Source: Colletotrichum lupini (taxonomy: Eukaryota; Ascomycota; Sordariomycetes; Glomerellales; Glomerellaceae). From it: DNA of 64,000 nt. Below the pieces are notes generated by a model that saw nothing but the letters and a program-made list of their open reading frames with translations, was not told where the DNA came from and ran no database searches. The stretch lies in the NCBI RefSeq assembly GCF_023278565.1, contig NC_064675.1, positions 6,448,001 through 6,512,000 on the forward strand, in the 5' to 3' direction. Made by a program: the position numbers and the translations under genes. Shown one piece after another: positions 1 to 10,652 of the stretch (positions are counted from its first letter, which is position 1; each line of letters starts with the position of its first letter).

Positions 1-407
1 TCGCCGCCGGCGAGGAAGCCGAGAATGCTAGCGGAGTAGTCGACACCCTGGACAGCCAAGTTGGAGGTTCCGACGAGACCGGCAAGGGCGTTGAAGAAGA
101 CGGGTCCCTCGGAGCCAGCCTCACCAACGTTGCCGGACTGAGTGGTGCCACGGGCCCAGATCAAAGTAACCTTGCGGCAAGCCGTGCCGTCGGTGAGCTG
201 GTTGAAGGTGTCGCCGTTGTACTGGCGCTTGGAAATCGCGGGGCTAAGAGCGGCGGTGTCTTCGGGCTTGACGGAGTAAGCGGCGTTGTAGTAAGCCTCA
301 AGCTCGGCGATGGGGAAAGACCCAATCTCGCTGCGAGCGACGGGGACGCTCTCGAGAGGGGCAGCGAGGGCCGTGGAGGCCGCGAGGAAGAGTAGGCTGG
401 CCTTCAT
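1..407 (-). CDS. Secreted cutinase (CE5), N-terminal part
   Basis: Reading leftward from the ATG at 405-407 gives an open frame that runs off the window, so the 3' part with the Ser-His-Asp triad is not visible. The first residues, MKASLLFLAASTALA, form a clear signal peptide (positive n-region, hydrophobic core, ALA cleavage site). A propeptide-like stretch follows, then at about residues 70-135 the start of the cutinase alpha/beta-hydrolase fold: a segment beginning GTACRKVTLIWARGTT, which matches the conserved family strand with the 'ARG(T/S)T' oxyanion region and the first disulfide cysteine. Cutinases hydrolyse ester bonds of plant cutin outside the cell. No intron is seen in the visible 135 codons. 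A TATA-like box lies about 135 bp upstream. A second CE5 gene sits at 51.6-52.5 kb. The family call is firm; cutinase versus acetylxylan esterase cannot be decided from this half. Confidence 0.88.
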   Translation of the reverse strand, partial: MKASLLFLAASTALAAPLESVPVARSEIGSFPIAELEAYYNAAYSVKPEDTAALSPAISKRQYNGDTFNQLTDGTACRKVTLIWARGTTQSGNVGEAGSEGPVFFNALAGLVGTSNLAVQGVDYSASILGFLAGG

Positions 408-1949
408 TGCGACGGTTCGGGGACGATGGCAGCTGCTGGACCTGGGTTGCTTTGAGAAGCAGAAGGGACTTGTCGGGCTTGGGAGTCTGGAGCTCTGAAG
501 ATCTCTCCTGATGCTGGATGCCGGGGAACAGGAGCTACTTTATATGCCCTCAACTCCATCTCCCGCGACTACCTTATGCGGAGCTTCGCACCTGTTCATG
601 ATCGAGATGGGCGCGCCTCACGCGCCGGCAGGGTTGCTGGGCCAAGCCTTGGCTGTCGTTGTTTGCTTCAGTCCCTCTCTCAGTTTGCAATGCGTCGCAG
701 GGCCAGGGCCAGCATCGACCATTGGTGTCCACCAACGGTGTAGCAGTGCGACTCGAAAGCTTGGCCCGAGCCCCATTTCGGCCAGTGCATGGCTTCTTGA
801 CGCCTGCCATCTAGTGCCATTGACCAGTCAGACGAGTGCAAAACCAGGAACGTCGGTCTTCGAAGAGGAAGCTGGGACGGCTGAAGCAAGTTTCCCCAAT
901 TTGTCCTGCAGATTGACTAGCCCACTATAGCACCTCGGCCCGCACCGGTCTCCGTTTGTGCAGCTGATATTGAGTTGTCAAAACTCTTGGATGTCTTAAG
1001 GGAATCGTCGAGGGGTCAGCAACGGCCACGGCCTGCGCGGATGACAGCTGTAGGTGAAGTCTGGAGTTGGAAGTGATCATCCTGACTCTGATAGTGACCC
1101 CATGGCGTCATGATGCAACTTGATAGGCCCGGCAGTTCGCAGTAAATCTCGGGACCGGGGGGGCGCCTACCAAGCCACCAACCTGTCATTGAGTCCCGTG
1201 GCAGTTGAGGGTTGCGTTGACCGGCTCCCAGACGGGGCCAATGTGACATCGCCTCGGGGATGTCGGCCGATTGAAGGTAAGCATATCGGCGTCGAATCCC
1301 AAATCGTAACGGAGTTCTGCCGCTCATCGCGGGGTAATCGAGGCACTTGTGATAGGAGTTTGGGGATTGGGTGTCACGAAGAACACGTGGGTTATGAGCC
1401 GAACATTGACCTTCCACTTTGACGGTGGAGTCCCGCCCCCAAGAGCTTGAGGGTGGGAGCTATGAATAATGAGGTATGACCGCCGGGCGGTAAAGCAGCT
1501 TAGCAAGAGGAATCATTTGCTCAACTGGCGTAATTGATGGCCTCTTTGGGAGTTAGCTGAAAGTTAATCAGCGGGACCCGCCGAAAGCTTCGCATTGATT
1601 ACATACTACAGGACAAAAAAAGAGTAATACGCGATTTTGATTATGATATTGATAAGTTGCGCAATAGACAAGAGGTGGTATTATTGAGTTTCACCTCATA
1701 GTCTTTGCGAGTTGCAAGTCAGGTTACGGTGGGGCTTTAATGAAATCCGGAACCAGACAAGAAGTTTCTTTTGTGGAGGTTTCACTCGTCCACAAAGAAT
1801 CCAGAGCAGCGATGTCAATGTCGAGTGAGAAATAGTCCTCAAATAGCTCGCCACCATCAACAATTGGAAACCATATTCTGTCTCATTGGAGTAGACGTAC
1901 TTCAACACAACGTATGCTTCCAATCCCACTTTAATGGCTCATCTCACCC
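408..1949. other. Intergenic region, no gene recognised
   Basis: This holds the promoter of the leftward cutinase gene and the 3' flank of the gene to the right. Several open frames up to about 140 codons exist on both strands, but none shows protein-like composition, splice continuity or a recognisable domain. A single CCTCGG motif occurs near 930, resembling the core of known cutinase-promoter elements, but one copy is weak evidence. Confidence 0.5.
539..544 (-). promoter_or_regulatory. TATA-like box of the cutinase gene
   Basis: On the minus strand this reads TATAAA within GGCATATAAAGT, about 132-137 bp before the cutinase ATG. Position and sequence suit a core promoter of a highly expressed secreted-enzyme gene. 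Inferred only from sequence and distance. Confidence 0.5.
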
Positions 1950-3783
1950 TCAACCAATGATACTCTTAATGTCGAGTTCGATTGATGGAACTGCACTCGA
2001 GTCACCAGGCATAACAAACGTAATGTTCCAGAATTCAAATCCACTGCCTGATGTTAGTACGAAGTTCCGAGGGACTTTGGGAGATTGAGTGAACTCACTG
2101 AATAATTGAACAGGTACCGCCAACAAGGCCACAGAATCCAATTCCCGGCTGTGGATTCACCGAACCACTGACGCTAACTTGTATACCTTCAAGATCGTCT
2201 AACCCGGAGATATCTCTCTTCCCACCAAGTGGATTGGAGCTCACAAGAAATGTAAAAATACTGGTGGAATTACCGCGGGGGTATGACAGGCTGAGATGCC
2301 CAGGACTCACATCCACATTCAAAGCCTCTTCAGTGCCATGGAGAACGGCATAGCCGACGCTGCCGTCGTTCCTAGCCCACTGCACCACCGCAGTAGACCA
2401 TTGAGAAGGATCTTCGCGAGGACCACCGAGTGTATCCTCATCATAAGACTCGGCTCCAATAGTGAGGTTGGCCGACAGCCAGGTCGTGATATTTCGGGGA
2501 ACGGAATCGTGAGGGGGCGAGAAAGCGGCAGTCTCATACATGTGCTCACCAGGGAAAACGCTAAGCTTCTCCACAACGTCCGATGGTACAAGAGCATCAT
2601 GGAAAGGTGCCAAGACAGAGATGAGCGGCGCGTATTCGAAGTCGTCTGCATGCGCCATGCTCCAGGTCTGTGAGATGCCAGGGGCCCTGTCTTTACCGAC
2701 GAGAGACCAGATGTAAATGTTGATTATGGCGACATATTGGTTCATGTCGAAACCGTAAGTCCTATCCCATGGTCCAGCGACGTTGCGGAGGTTGGCATTG
2801 TACATGGCAGCAATGGATTCCCAAATGACTTTGATCATGCGACCACCATGCTGGCCCATCAGTGACGAGTCTGATGGCATGTACTTGGCCCATAGGGTAA
2901 GCGAATAGATGCTGACGCCTGCGTACGTTGGGCTGTTAAATTCAGAGAGTGTGCCGTTGCGGTCAAACAAGTCTAAGATCTCTTGGGCGTACATTTCGCC
3001 GGCAGCTGTCATGTTTGAGTCGTTGAGTGTACGACCTGTCCACCCGGTAGCAATGGCGCGCATGATGGCCGGGTTGCTGTAAGAAGGGTAGAGATTGTCG
3101 TCATCAACTCCACCAACACGGTAGCTGTCTCCGATGGTGTTGTTGTACATGCTCTCAAGAATAAGATCCTGTACGTCGCTTGAAAGAAGATGCCTAAACT
3201 CTTCATAAATGACGATGAGAGTTGTGCCAATGAAACCTCGCCAATTAGGGTCCCAAGTATTGTAAATCTTCAAAAACGGTCAGCGTCACAACCGAAACTT
3301 GGTATCTGCGCGAGGGGAAAGATACTTACGCTCTTGGGATACGCCGCTGTACCAACAGTTGGCTCCTCTGGATAAACAGTGTAGTCGCCATACCTGGATG
3401 AAACTTTGTCGTAAGTTGAAATTCATCTTGAGACTCTTGATGGCAGGGGGCACTAACCATTGTTCCTCGGGAATTTTCTTTTGATCTCGGATTACGTTCT
3501 TGATGATCTTGGTGGCATGAGCCACATCGTCGCCGATGTTACGCTGCAGGAGACCAGCTGCGTACCAGACTGAGGATCGTGTCTCGTGCTTTCCTGCCGC
3601 AAGTGGGTAGTAGAAGAAATGAAGATAGCCGGCTGCAGGGTCATAGATCTTATCTAAGAAGTCCATGGACTCGGTGAACAAGTCCTTTGTGAAGCCCGAT
3701 AGCTCAACTGCAGTAGCCCGCTGCTTCAGGCCCAAGGCGCTGAGCAAGCCTACCGCAACGAGACTCTTTGTCGACAGCCACAT
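1950..3783 (-). CDS. Secreted protein of unknown function, possibly an all-alpha toroid
   Basis: Four exons join in frame: 3458-3783, 3330-3393, 2099-3267 and 1950-2043, giving about 550 residues. All junctions have good donors (gttagt, gtaagt, gtgagt), and the last intron has a perfect TACTAAC branch site 9-15 nt before its acceptor. Residues 1-26 (MWLSTKSLVAVGLLSALGLK then QRATA) look like a signal peptide. The body is rich in aromatic helices with segments such as GPWDRTYGFDMN and FNSPTYAGVSIYSLTLW, a pattern seen in alpha/alpha-toroid glycosidase-like or lyase-like proteins. The C-terminus has GFCGLVGGTC. I do not recognise a named family, so no reaction is assigned. If the last intron is retained, translation stops two codons later at 2095-2097, leaving 35 fewer residues than about 550. 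Upstream neighbours give no functional clue. Confidence 0.72.
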
Positions 3784-5116
3784 TTTGATGAAGATAATAT
3801 CCCAATCTTTTTGGGACGTGGATGAGAACAGCGCGTTGGAATATTATTGCTACAAATCCGTTTAACTCCTCAACTTCACTTATAAATAATGTTTGAATCC
3901 GGCAAAGACCGGTACAGCAGTATCACAGGCCAGTGCCGGCTTCGGCGAGAGCGAGTCGTTCTCATGAGCGAACATCTCGGATCGTCTCCTCATAGTACAT
4001 GCTATTGTTACTCCAGAGAGGGGGCCTTGTGGAGGCGTAGTGAATGGTGGGGTATCGTCCTTGGCTGGTGACGTGCCGATCTCGACGTTCCGACTAGCCT
4101 CTGTGTGCCTGTGCCGGTTCGTAGTGCGATTGTACATGCATGCCGTTTAACCGAGAAAGCCATGATAGTAATCATGGGTTTTCTCGTCCTAAGGTAGCTT
4201 GGAATCCTGCGATCGGCAGATAGTGCTCGGACTCCCGCATAGAAATACCGGTTTGATACACCGGGCGGTTCCGGGCCGGTTGCCCGATCGGTGGGAAGCC
4301 CGAAGCAGTCTTCTCAACATGAACCACTACCGGCATTCAATAAGCCGGTAGATAGAAAGCCCTCGAATCAGCGGTGGACCTATATTCAAGAACAACAGTT
4401 TGAATCGATTTTGTTAATTGATTGCACTAATATGGAAAAGAAGGAGGTATCTGGCAGTTTTCTTTTCGCCGACTCTGGACAGGCCAATGTCCGGGGACGC
4501 CAAGCTGTCCAGTCGGTCGCTGTGGACTCTGCTCAAGTCACTCGACTGATCTAATCTAAGATTGCCAGAATTGGGAGCGATACACTCAGATCTGCCCTTT
4601 CTGCCGTTCGTTCGAGCATCTATCTGTCACAAGAATGAGGTTGCCTGAAGGAATTGCTAAACACGAGGAGAAGTAATACGGTAATAGACGTCCCACTTTA
4701 ATGGCATTGTCAACCATCATCGACAATCCGCTTCATTTTCTGACATAGTTTAGGCACCTTGCAGTAGTATGAATGACTTCAGATACGGGTACAATAGTCA
4801 AGGCTGGGAAATTGGACATCGCATTCCGTTTTATTTTTATCCGAAATGGTTGTATCTGGCTCATCCCCAGATGCGCTGAGCTATGAATGTCTCTCATTAA
4901 TGCAGAGAGCTTATTTCAGTGCGTGACAACTAGCTTTGGATGCAAAAAGATTGAATGTATAGCCTTCTTGCAGCGAACGATTATTGGTGGTTCTGGCCAA
5001 GGCAGAAATGCTCAATACTAGGTCCTGGGAATCGATCTTTTTGCAACCTGGTTAAATTAGTACGTTGTCAACCTGTTTTGGATTCGATTCTTCTGGTAAA
5101 GCGTAGCTGACTAGCT
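3784..5116. other. Intergenic region with a hairpin and GC-rich patch
   Basis: No intact gene is recognised. The left end is the promoter side of the leftward secreted-protein gene. Near 4248-4310 is a GC-rich patch with several CGG/CCGG steps, possible sites for zinc-cluster factors, but none is assigned. The last few hundred bases may hold the badly decayed N-terminal half of the methyltransferase pseudogene to the right; only a short QPVLDS-like trace near 5070 recalls its first SAM motif. Confidence 0.4.
4152..4186. repeat. Imperfect hairpin (inverted repeat)
   Basis: Two arms of about 15 nt, CGAGAAAGCCATGAT and its near-complement to the right, flank a loop of about 4 nt (AGTA) with one mismatch and one bulged base. 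It lies in non-coding DNA with no U-tract after it, so it is not an obvious terminator. Function unknown. Confidence 0.45.
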
Positions 5117-5835
5117 TTGGGCATGGGACCGAACGTGAAATTCGTGACAGATGACATTGGGGAGCCTTGGACTTATGACAAGCCGTTTGATTACATCCAT
5201 AGCCGCATTATGGCGTCTTCCATCGGCGATTGGGAGAAATACATACAGAAATGTTTTGAGTTAGTCAGGGTCAGCCTTACTCGTTGCCTTGCTAAAAAAC
5301 TCTAGCAACCTGAATGCTGGCGGGTATCAGGACCTCAATGAGTTCGACATCATTCCCACATCCGACGACGGATCGTTGAGGGAAGATTCCGCAATATGGA
5401 ATTAATCTAAAATTATCAAAGAAGCTGCTGCGATATTTGGACGCCCATTAAGGGATGTTGTGGGACTAGCAGACCTGATGAAGGGCAATGGCTTCAGGGA
5501 TGTCTACATCAAACGATATAGATGGCCAACCAACGTATGACCTAGAGACCCTAGGCACTAGGAGTTAGGACTTTGGAATAATGAGAACATCACATCTGGG
5601 TGGGAAGGCTTCTGTATGGCGCCGTTCACGAGGGCGAGGAACTGGACGAGGGAAGAAGTTCTGCTGCTCATGGACCAGGTTCGCTATGAGTTCAACGACA
5701 AAAGTATTCATACATACTTAAACATGTAAGCAGAAATTCTGAATCTCAGATAGACTCTTGCTAACAGTGCTCAGATGGTCGATTCACGGCAGGAAGCCTA
5801 CGGCAGAAGCGATAGGGTTTGGGGATGGCGACTGA
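5117..5835 (+). pseudogene. LaeA-like SAM-dependent methyltransferase remnant
   Basis: Translation in one frame gives the C-terminal half of the fungal LaeA-like/UMTA methyltransferase family: GPNVKFVTDDIGEPW, then FDYIHSRIMASSIGDWEKYI, then after a 46 nt intron (5260-5305) NLNAGGYQDLNEFDI, and later ELGLWNNENITSGWEGF. A second intron (5726-5774) leads to the typical ending IWSIHGRKP. The frame is kept throughout, yet it contains three stops: TAA at 5403-5405, TGA at 5538-5540 and TAG at 5559-5561. The N-terminal half with the GxGxG SAM motif is missing or unrecognisable upstream. Members of this family regulate secondary metabolism (LaeA) or methylate small molecules. All three lesions are base substitutions and introns remain spliceable, pointing to decay of a once-functional gene rather than a processed copy. 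Confidence 0.82.
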
Positions 5836-7288
5836 GTGATTTGGGTAGTTGAGAATAATTCATCTGCCAATGCTGGTCTCTTTCCATTCTCATTTTCGAA
5901 CTTATGATCACTCTCTCAAGTACAAAGCCGAATTGTGGCAGTTTTAGGCCGTAAAAGCTGCTGCGTGGGTTGCTAGTTGAGATTAAATTCAAGCCTGCAT
6001 CTATAACGCAGTTCTGTTACATGTTGAGTCGTTTCAGACGGAGTTCTGACGAAGTTCTTCTGATGATTGCCCAGAAATATGTCCTAAACTTTCTTTCCTT
6101 GCTCAAGTATCAGACTTTCTTTGCGGTCTTTGCTCACTGGCCACTCTGTTCGCTAGTTGCACTGTCCTCATTGTCCACCTACAGCAACTTTGGTACTTGA
6201 GGCTGAGTGCTCAGTAACATTGTAAATGCGAATCCCACATGATTCGGACCATGGCAAATCTATTGTGCCCATTGATCTCATCGAACTTGTATCGTGTGGT
6301 TCTCTGAAATATCTATCTGATTGAGTTCAAACAGAACATGCTGTGGCGCCTTTCTGTCAAGCTTGAATTAAGCATCTGGGGACTGAATGGTCTCGGTTCA
6401 GACTGCCGTCTCGGAGACTTGGCTGTCTAAACCTTATTGGATATATGCTTTTCGTCCAGTGTCGCAGCCTTGGCGGCTTCTTCCTGTCTGGGATGCGATA
6501 CGTTCCCAAGTCAAAGTATATTCCGTGTGTCTCTTTTTCGGGGATTTGAGCAAACGCCCTTCCGATGTCGACATCCTCATGCGGGCTTTCTTTAGTCCCA
6601 ACGCTGCGGTTCCGATATCCTCGGATTCCCCGATTTATGCTTATGGCGATCATTCTCCAGCTTCCTGTAGCTGGTCGTCCTTGCAGCTCGACGCCCGCCA
6701 ATGACATGCGGTCCTGGGTTTCATCCTAAAACAACTTGCTCTGCTATCATCTGAAGTCAATTCCTCTTGGGTGTTCCCCAACGGACATTAGAGTTGGTGA
6801 TTTTCCGCTGATCGCAGGTAATGTCTTGGCATTGGCACACCCCCGGAAACTGCAGACGAGTCGGAGTGTAAGCCAGATGACTCGCCTGATGCTGCTGACG
6901 ACAGCTTCGTTGACCAGATGAGCCCGAGGCTGCATCATCAAGTCAAGATTACACTATCACTGACTGTCGGAACCTTCTAGCCAAGTGAACTAGGTTTGAC
7001 TGCGACGTTTACATTGTCTGAGATGCCGCTTCGTCAGGGACCACCTCACGAGACCGGCCACTAAGCCTCTGAGTTGCTGACTCTTCAGCATCTCTTTTCG
7101 ATCAAAGAAGATGAGTATAAAACCGTTGGTAAATCCAACTGCATTCCATGTTCTATCCAGATCATCGCACCACCCAATCATTACTTTACTGTCTCTTCCA
7201 CAACATCCGACAGGATTCGGATCTCTATCACTTTACTTACTTAATCTCATAAGACAATCATTCAACCTGACTCCTTGAATCGTTCAAG
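5836..7288. other. Intergenic region, no gene recognised
   Basis: Open frames of 60-116 codons occur on both strands (for example 6357-6707), overlapping each other antisense, with no domain, signal peptide or splice support. The right end is the promoter of the Lys/Thr-rich secreted protein. Confidence 0.5.
7116..7121 (+). promoter_or_regulatory. TATA box of the Lys/Thr-rich protein gene
   Basis: TATAAA in the context AGTATAAAACC lies about 170 bp before the ATG at 7289 and is followed by a pyrimidine-rich stretch (7170-7260) with CAA/CATC steps typical of fungal transcription starts. Confidence 0.55.
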
Positions 7289-7886
7289 ATGCGCCTTACA
7301 CTCGCTTTACTTCTCTTCTTGGTTGTTCTCACTGTGGCTCTTCCAGTAGCCAATCCCGCCAATAATAAATCCTCCACCACCAAGGCAACTACGAAGGCAA
7401 CCACTAAAGCACCCACTAAGGCAACAAACACAAAGCCATCTTCTGATAAGAAGAAACTTGAGAAGGGCATCAAAGATAATCTTAAAGCCGGCGACAAGGA
7501 GATCTCTGCCACTGAGAAGGCACAGAACGCTGCGAAGAAGAACGACGCCAAGGGCCTGAAGAAGGACGAAAAGAAGATCAATAGCGCATTGGATGAGGCA
7601 ACCAAGGATCGTCAGAAGAACCAAAAGATCGCTGGTAATAAGGACCCTGCCCTGACCAAGGGACTGGGAAAGGTCGAGAATGCGCAGAAGGGTGCGAAGC
7701 AGACAGTCAATGGCTTGACTGGCGACCCTAAGAAGGACAAGGGGTCGTTGGATAAGCTCGATGCTACTTTCAAGAAGGGCAAGAAGACTAATGAGGAGAA
7801 CCTTCAGGAGGTAAGTTATATCGATCATGATACCTCGGCGTTTCTGACTAACGCCGCTCAATCAGGCCAAGAAGAACTTCAACTAG
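7289..7886 (+). CDS. Small secreted Lys/Thr-rich protein
   Basis: Two exons, 7289-7810 and 7866-7886, encode 180 residues. The last exon has only seven codons (AKKNFN plus stop); the intron has a perfect gtaagt donor. Residues 1-21 (MRLTLALLLFLVVLTVALPVA) are a strong signal peptide. Residues 25-50 are a low-complexity Thr/Lys/Ala region built on repeated ATTKA units, a likely O-glycosylation stretch. The remaining about 120 residues are a highly charged Lys-rich helix-prone region with heptad-like spacing, few aromatics and no cysteine. The mature protein is very basic. It may be a cell-wall-associated or extracellular polybasic protein; no named family is recognised. It stands alone with its own TATA box. 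The gene call is good, the function is unknown. Confidence 0.82.
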
Positions 7887-8176
7887 TCCCATGGCATTGA
7901 CTGTGATAGATTCAAATGCTTGGTCTATCATTGCAGAAGACATGCAAAGTCCCTGAATTATTCAGTTACAAAGTGATCAGAGAGAAGCATCAGTTGGGAA
8001 GCAATTAGATCAATTTTAAAGGCACAATGAATCCACTGGACACTCAAAGAAGATTCGTGGAAAATTAAATTGAAGCTAATCCATCGGTTACCCAAGTGCT
8101 CTTGATATATAACGCTGATGGCTCCCCATATGCAAGCCATTCATCTTCAACTGCATTGATATACCGTGGGAGGTAT

Positions 8177-9316
8177 TCAAAACGTTCCTTGAAAGTACTC
8201 CGCGACCTGGGGTGGGAGCTGGCGATACGCTTCAAGCTTTGCATCGACGATAAGATCTTCAAGAGTTGCCTTCTCGTATCCTTGGACCTCCCAGATATCG
8301 GTTCCAACCATTTTAGCTTGCTGGCCAGTGCCCCATATCTTACGGCAGTACCAAGCCAGGGTGAAGAGACTACCTGATTTGAGCCCTTCTTCGACTTCGG
8401 AATTGACTCTCTCAAGACTCAAGGAGGAGAGACGAGGAGGAACGCCGTGCTTCTTTTCCAACGTGGTAGCAACATGTTCTCCAGTGACCTTCAACTCTGA
8501 AATTGAGATTGACCTATTTTGAAGCTGAGCAATTGGTGTCGAAGCGAAGATAGCAGCATATGCCGCGGCCACGTAATTTCTAGTGCTAATCGTCACATTG
8601 TTAAGCATTCGAATTTGCTCAGATTTCAGCATCAGCCGCGACTTACCATAAGTCCACAACCTCCTTGGCACTGTTTCCCGAGTATACGATTCTGTTACCG
8701 GGCAAGTCTACACCCATGCCACTGTTATGTCGATATTCTAGTCAGCCGAGATGAAGTTCAAAGGTTGAACGCGAGCAATAGAGGGTGATCTTACGGAGTG
8801 TTCAGTGCAAACTCTGCAAAGTTTCCAAGCAGTACCAGCGACGTTGGTATACCAGCGGCGATAGAAGCTTCCTCAACTTGGCGCTTAGCCTTGTTGACGC
8901 CGATCTTCAACCCTTGTTCGTCGTATCGACCCGCGAGCTCCGACGGCGAAAACAACTTGACTTCCGTCTTGGGTATGGCACTGATAAAGGCATGCTGTCG
9001 CTCAACGCCTTCGTGCCCGACCAGGGAGCTGTAAGACTGTCAGAGCGTCTGGTCGGGATGGGCTGGACCCGAATGATATCTCGAGGCCGAGAAGTACTTA
9101 CATTACGATGTCAATGTCATGTAGGGCATCAACGAGGGCTTTCTCGTCGTCGAAATCCACCTCCACACTGGTGACGGAGGCGGGCAGGCTTGAGATATCG
9201 GATCCTGGTCGGTAAATGATTCGAATTGGTGCCCCTGATGCAATCAAGGCTTCGGTTATCTTGGAACTTGCCCAGCCTCGATGGCCGTAGATGGCGATAC
9301 GATTGAGAGACGGCAT
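8177..9316 (-). CDS. NmrA-like NAD(P)-binding reductase, 3' end frameshifted
   Basis: Four exons (9102-9316, 8795-9028, 8647-8721, 8177-8585) join in frame to 310 residues. The start MPSLNRIAIYGHRGWASSKI carries a GxxGxxS-type Rossmann turn, and VSLVGHEGVERQ-like and FSPSELAGRYDEQG segments match isoflavone-reductase/NmrA-like oxidoreductases of the extended SDR type, which bind NAD(P)(H) and act on small molecules or as redox sensors in the cytosol. The frame stops at 8177-8179 right after YFQGTF. If one T of the TTTT run at 8179-8182 is ignored, the frame continues for 37 more codons to 8065, beginning EYLPRYINAVEDEWLAYG, which reads like the normal C-terminus of this family. So the gene is either truncated by a one-base insertion or has a sequence error there. 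No obvious operon-like partner. Confidence 0.8.
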
Positions 9317-10652
9317 ATTGGGACTGAAAGATGAGAATTGCCAATATTATCTGGCTGAGTAGTTTAGGGAAGTATGTAATGGGGTTACCTTAGTTACCTG
9401 GATAGCCGAACTAGTGGCAGCAAGGCAACTTACTTTATCTATCAGTTTACCAGCGTACATCTGTGTTTCAAAGCATTTACTTGAGTTACCATCTGTGAGA
9501 CCTGACTAGAAGCAAGATTGGTCATTCTTGGTGGTGGGACTATGGAGAACTTTCCGGTCTCTTATTAACGAAAACGAGGTGCATTGGCCGCCGTGCCACC
9601 TCCGCCATGGTAGATGGTGATTCCCATGCACCCGACATCCCCGCTCGCTGTGTAACCAGCAGGAACAGCGGTTTCTCAATCGTATCTGTGGAACAAGACT
9701 GATTCAATTGGTCAACCTTGGGTGCAAATAACCGTAGCCGGTTCTGAGCAAATTTTGCCTCTGTATACTAATGGGGAACAGTGGGTGCATTCCGTCGATT
9801 AATAATTTGCAGGCATTAGTCAAGATGACACTACCCGGGCGTGTTTGCTTCCGATGGACTGTAGTCTTCGTTCCACTTGGCCGAAGGTAGATCAGAGTCA
9901 TCATAATCTACTGTATGTAAAGTAGTTAACAGCCGGGGTTTTGTTCAGCAAATAGGGCATTGAATATTCAAGTTATTGAGATTTGTTTTCTCAAGGTCAT
10001 CCTGGTAGAAATGCAGACGTCAAGAGGCTGAGATACAAGGAGAGTCGACGACAACTGTAGTATAGCAGCAATTCAAACGATTTTTATGCTATGTAGTACA
10101 TCAGTAATTCACGAAAAATGAAAGTCGGCCGATAATCGGGCTTCCAACGTCGCGATTTCGGTCGTGCAAGTTTCACGAGCCACAAGAAGATTACAAATCA
10201 TTAAACAACCCTTCGCTGTCCGCCAAGGTGAAACGGCCACGACTAGAGTCATCTCTCACCGAGTTCTTCACCTTAGACTGTATAGAAAATCTCAGGTAAG
10301 CATGCCTAGTACGTTCCGGATTTCCTCCCACTCAGTCTCCCATCCGGCAGCGGCAGCCGAGTGTAAGCTACGGCCGCCCTCGCATCGCCGCGGTCCGCTT
10401 CGCAAATCAGCAGAGGCCGCGCACGAACGGTTGGAGGAAATGACATCACATGGCACCCCAAGGCTCGGATGTCCGTTTGTCGTGCCAAGGATGGCATCTG
10501 CTTCAGCGTCTCTTTGCCAATGTTTTCGAGTTGGCAGGTGATGAGAGATCAGATTGTGATCGTGCATTTATAAGGGATCTCCTCTCGTTTCCTAACTAGA
10601 AAGCAAGTGCATCGTGATAGTATCCCACGCAGTTTGACGTCTATACTTCAAG
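9317..10652. other. Intergenic region, divergent promoters
   Basis: Lies between the leftward NmrA-like gene and the rightward RibD-like gene. Overlapping open frames at 10164-10567 on both strands lack protein-like composition. A GC-rich patch sits at 10,350-10,480. No gene recognised. Confidence 0.5.
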
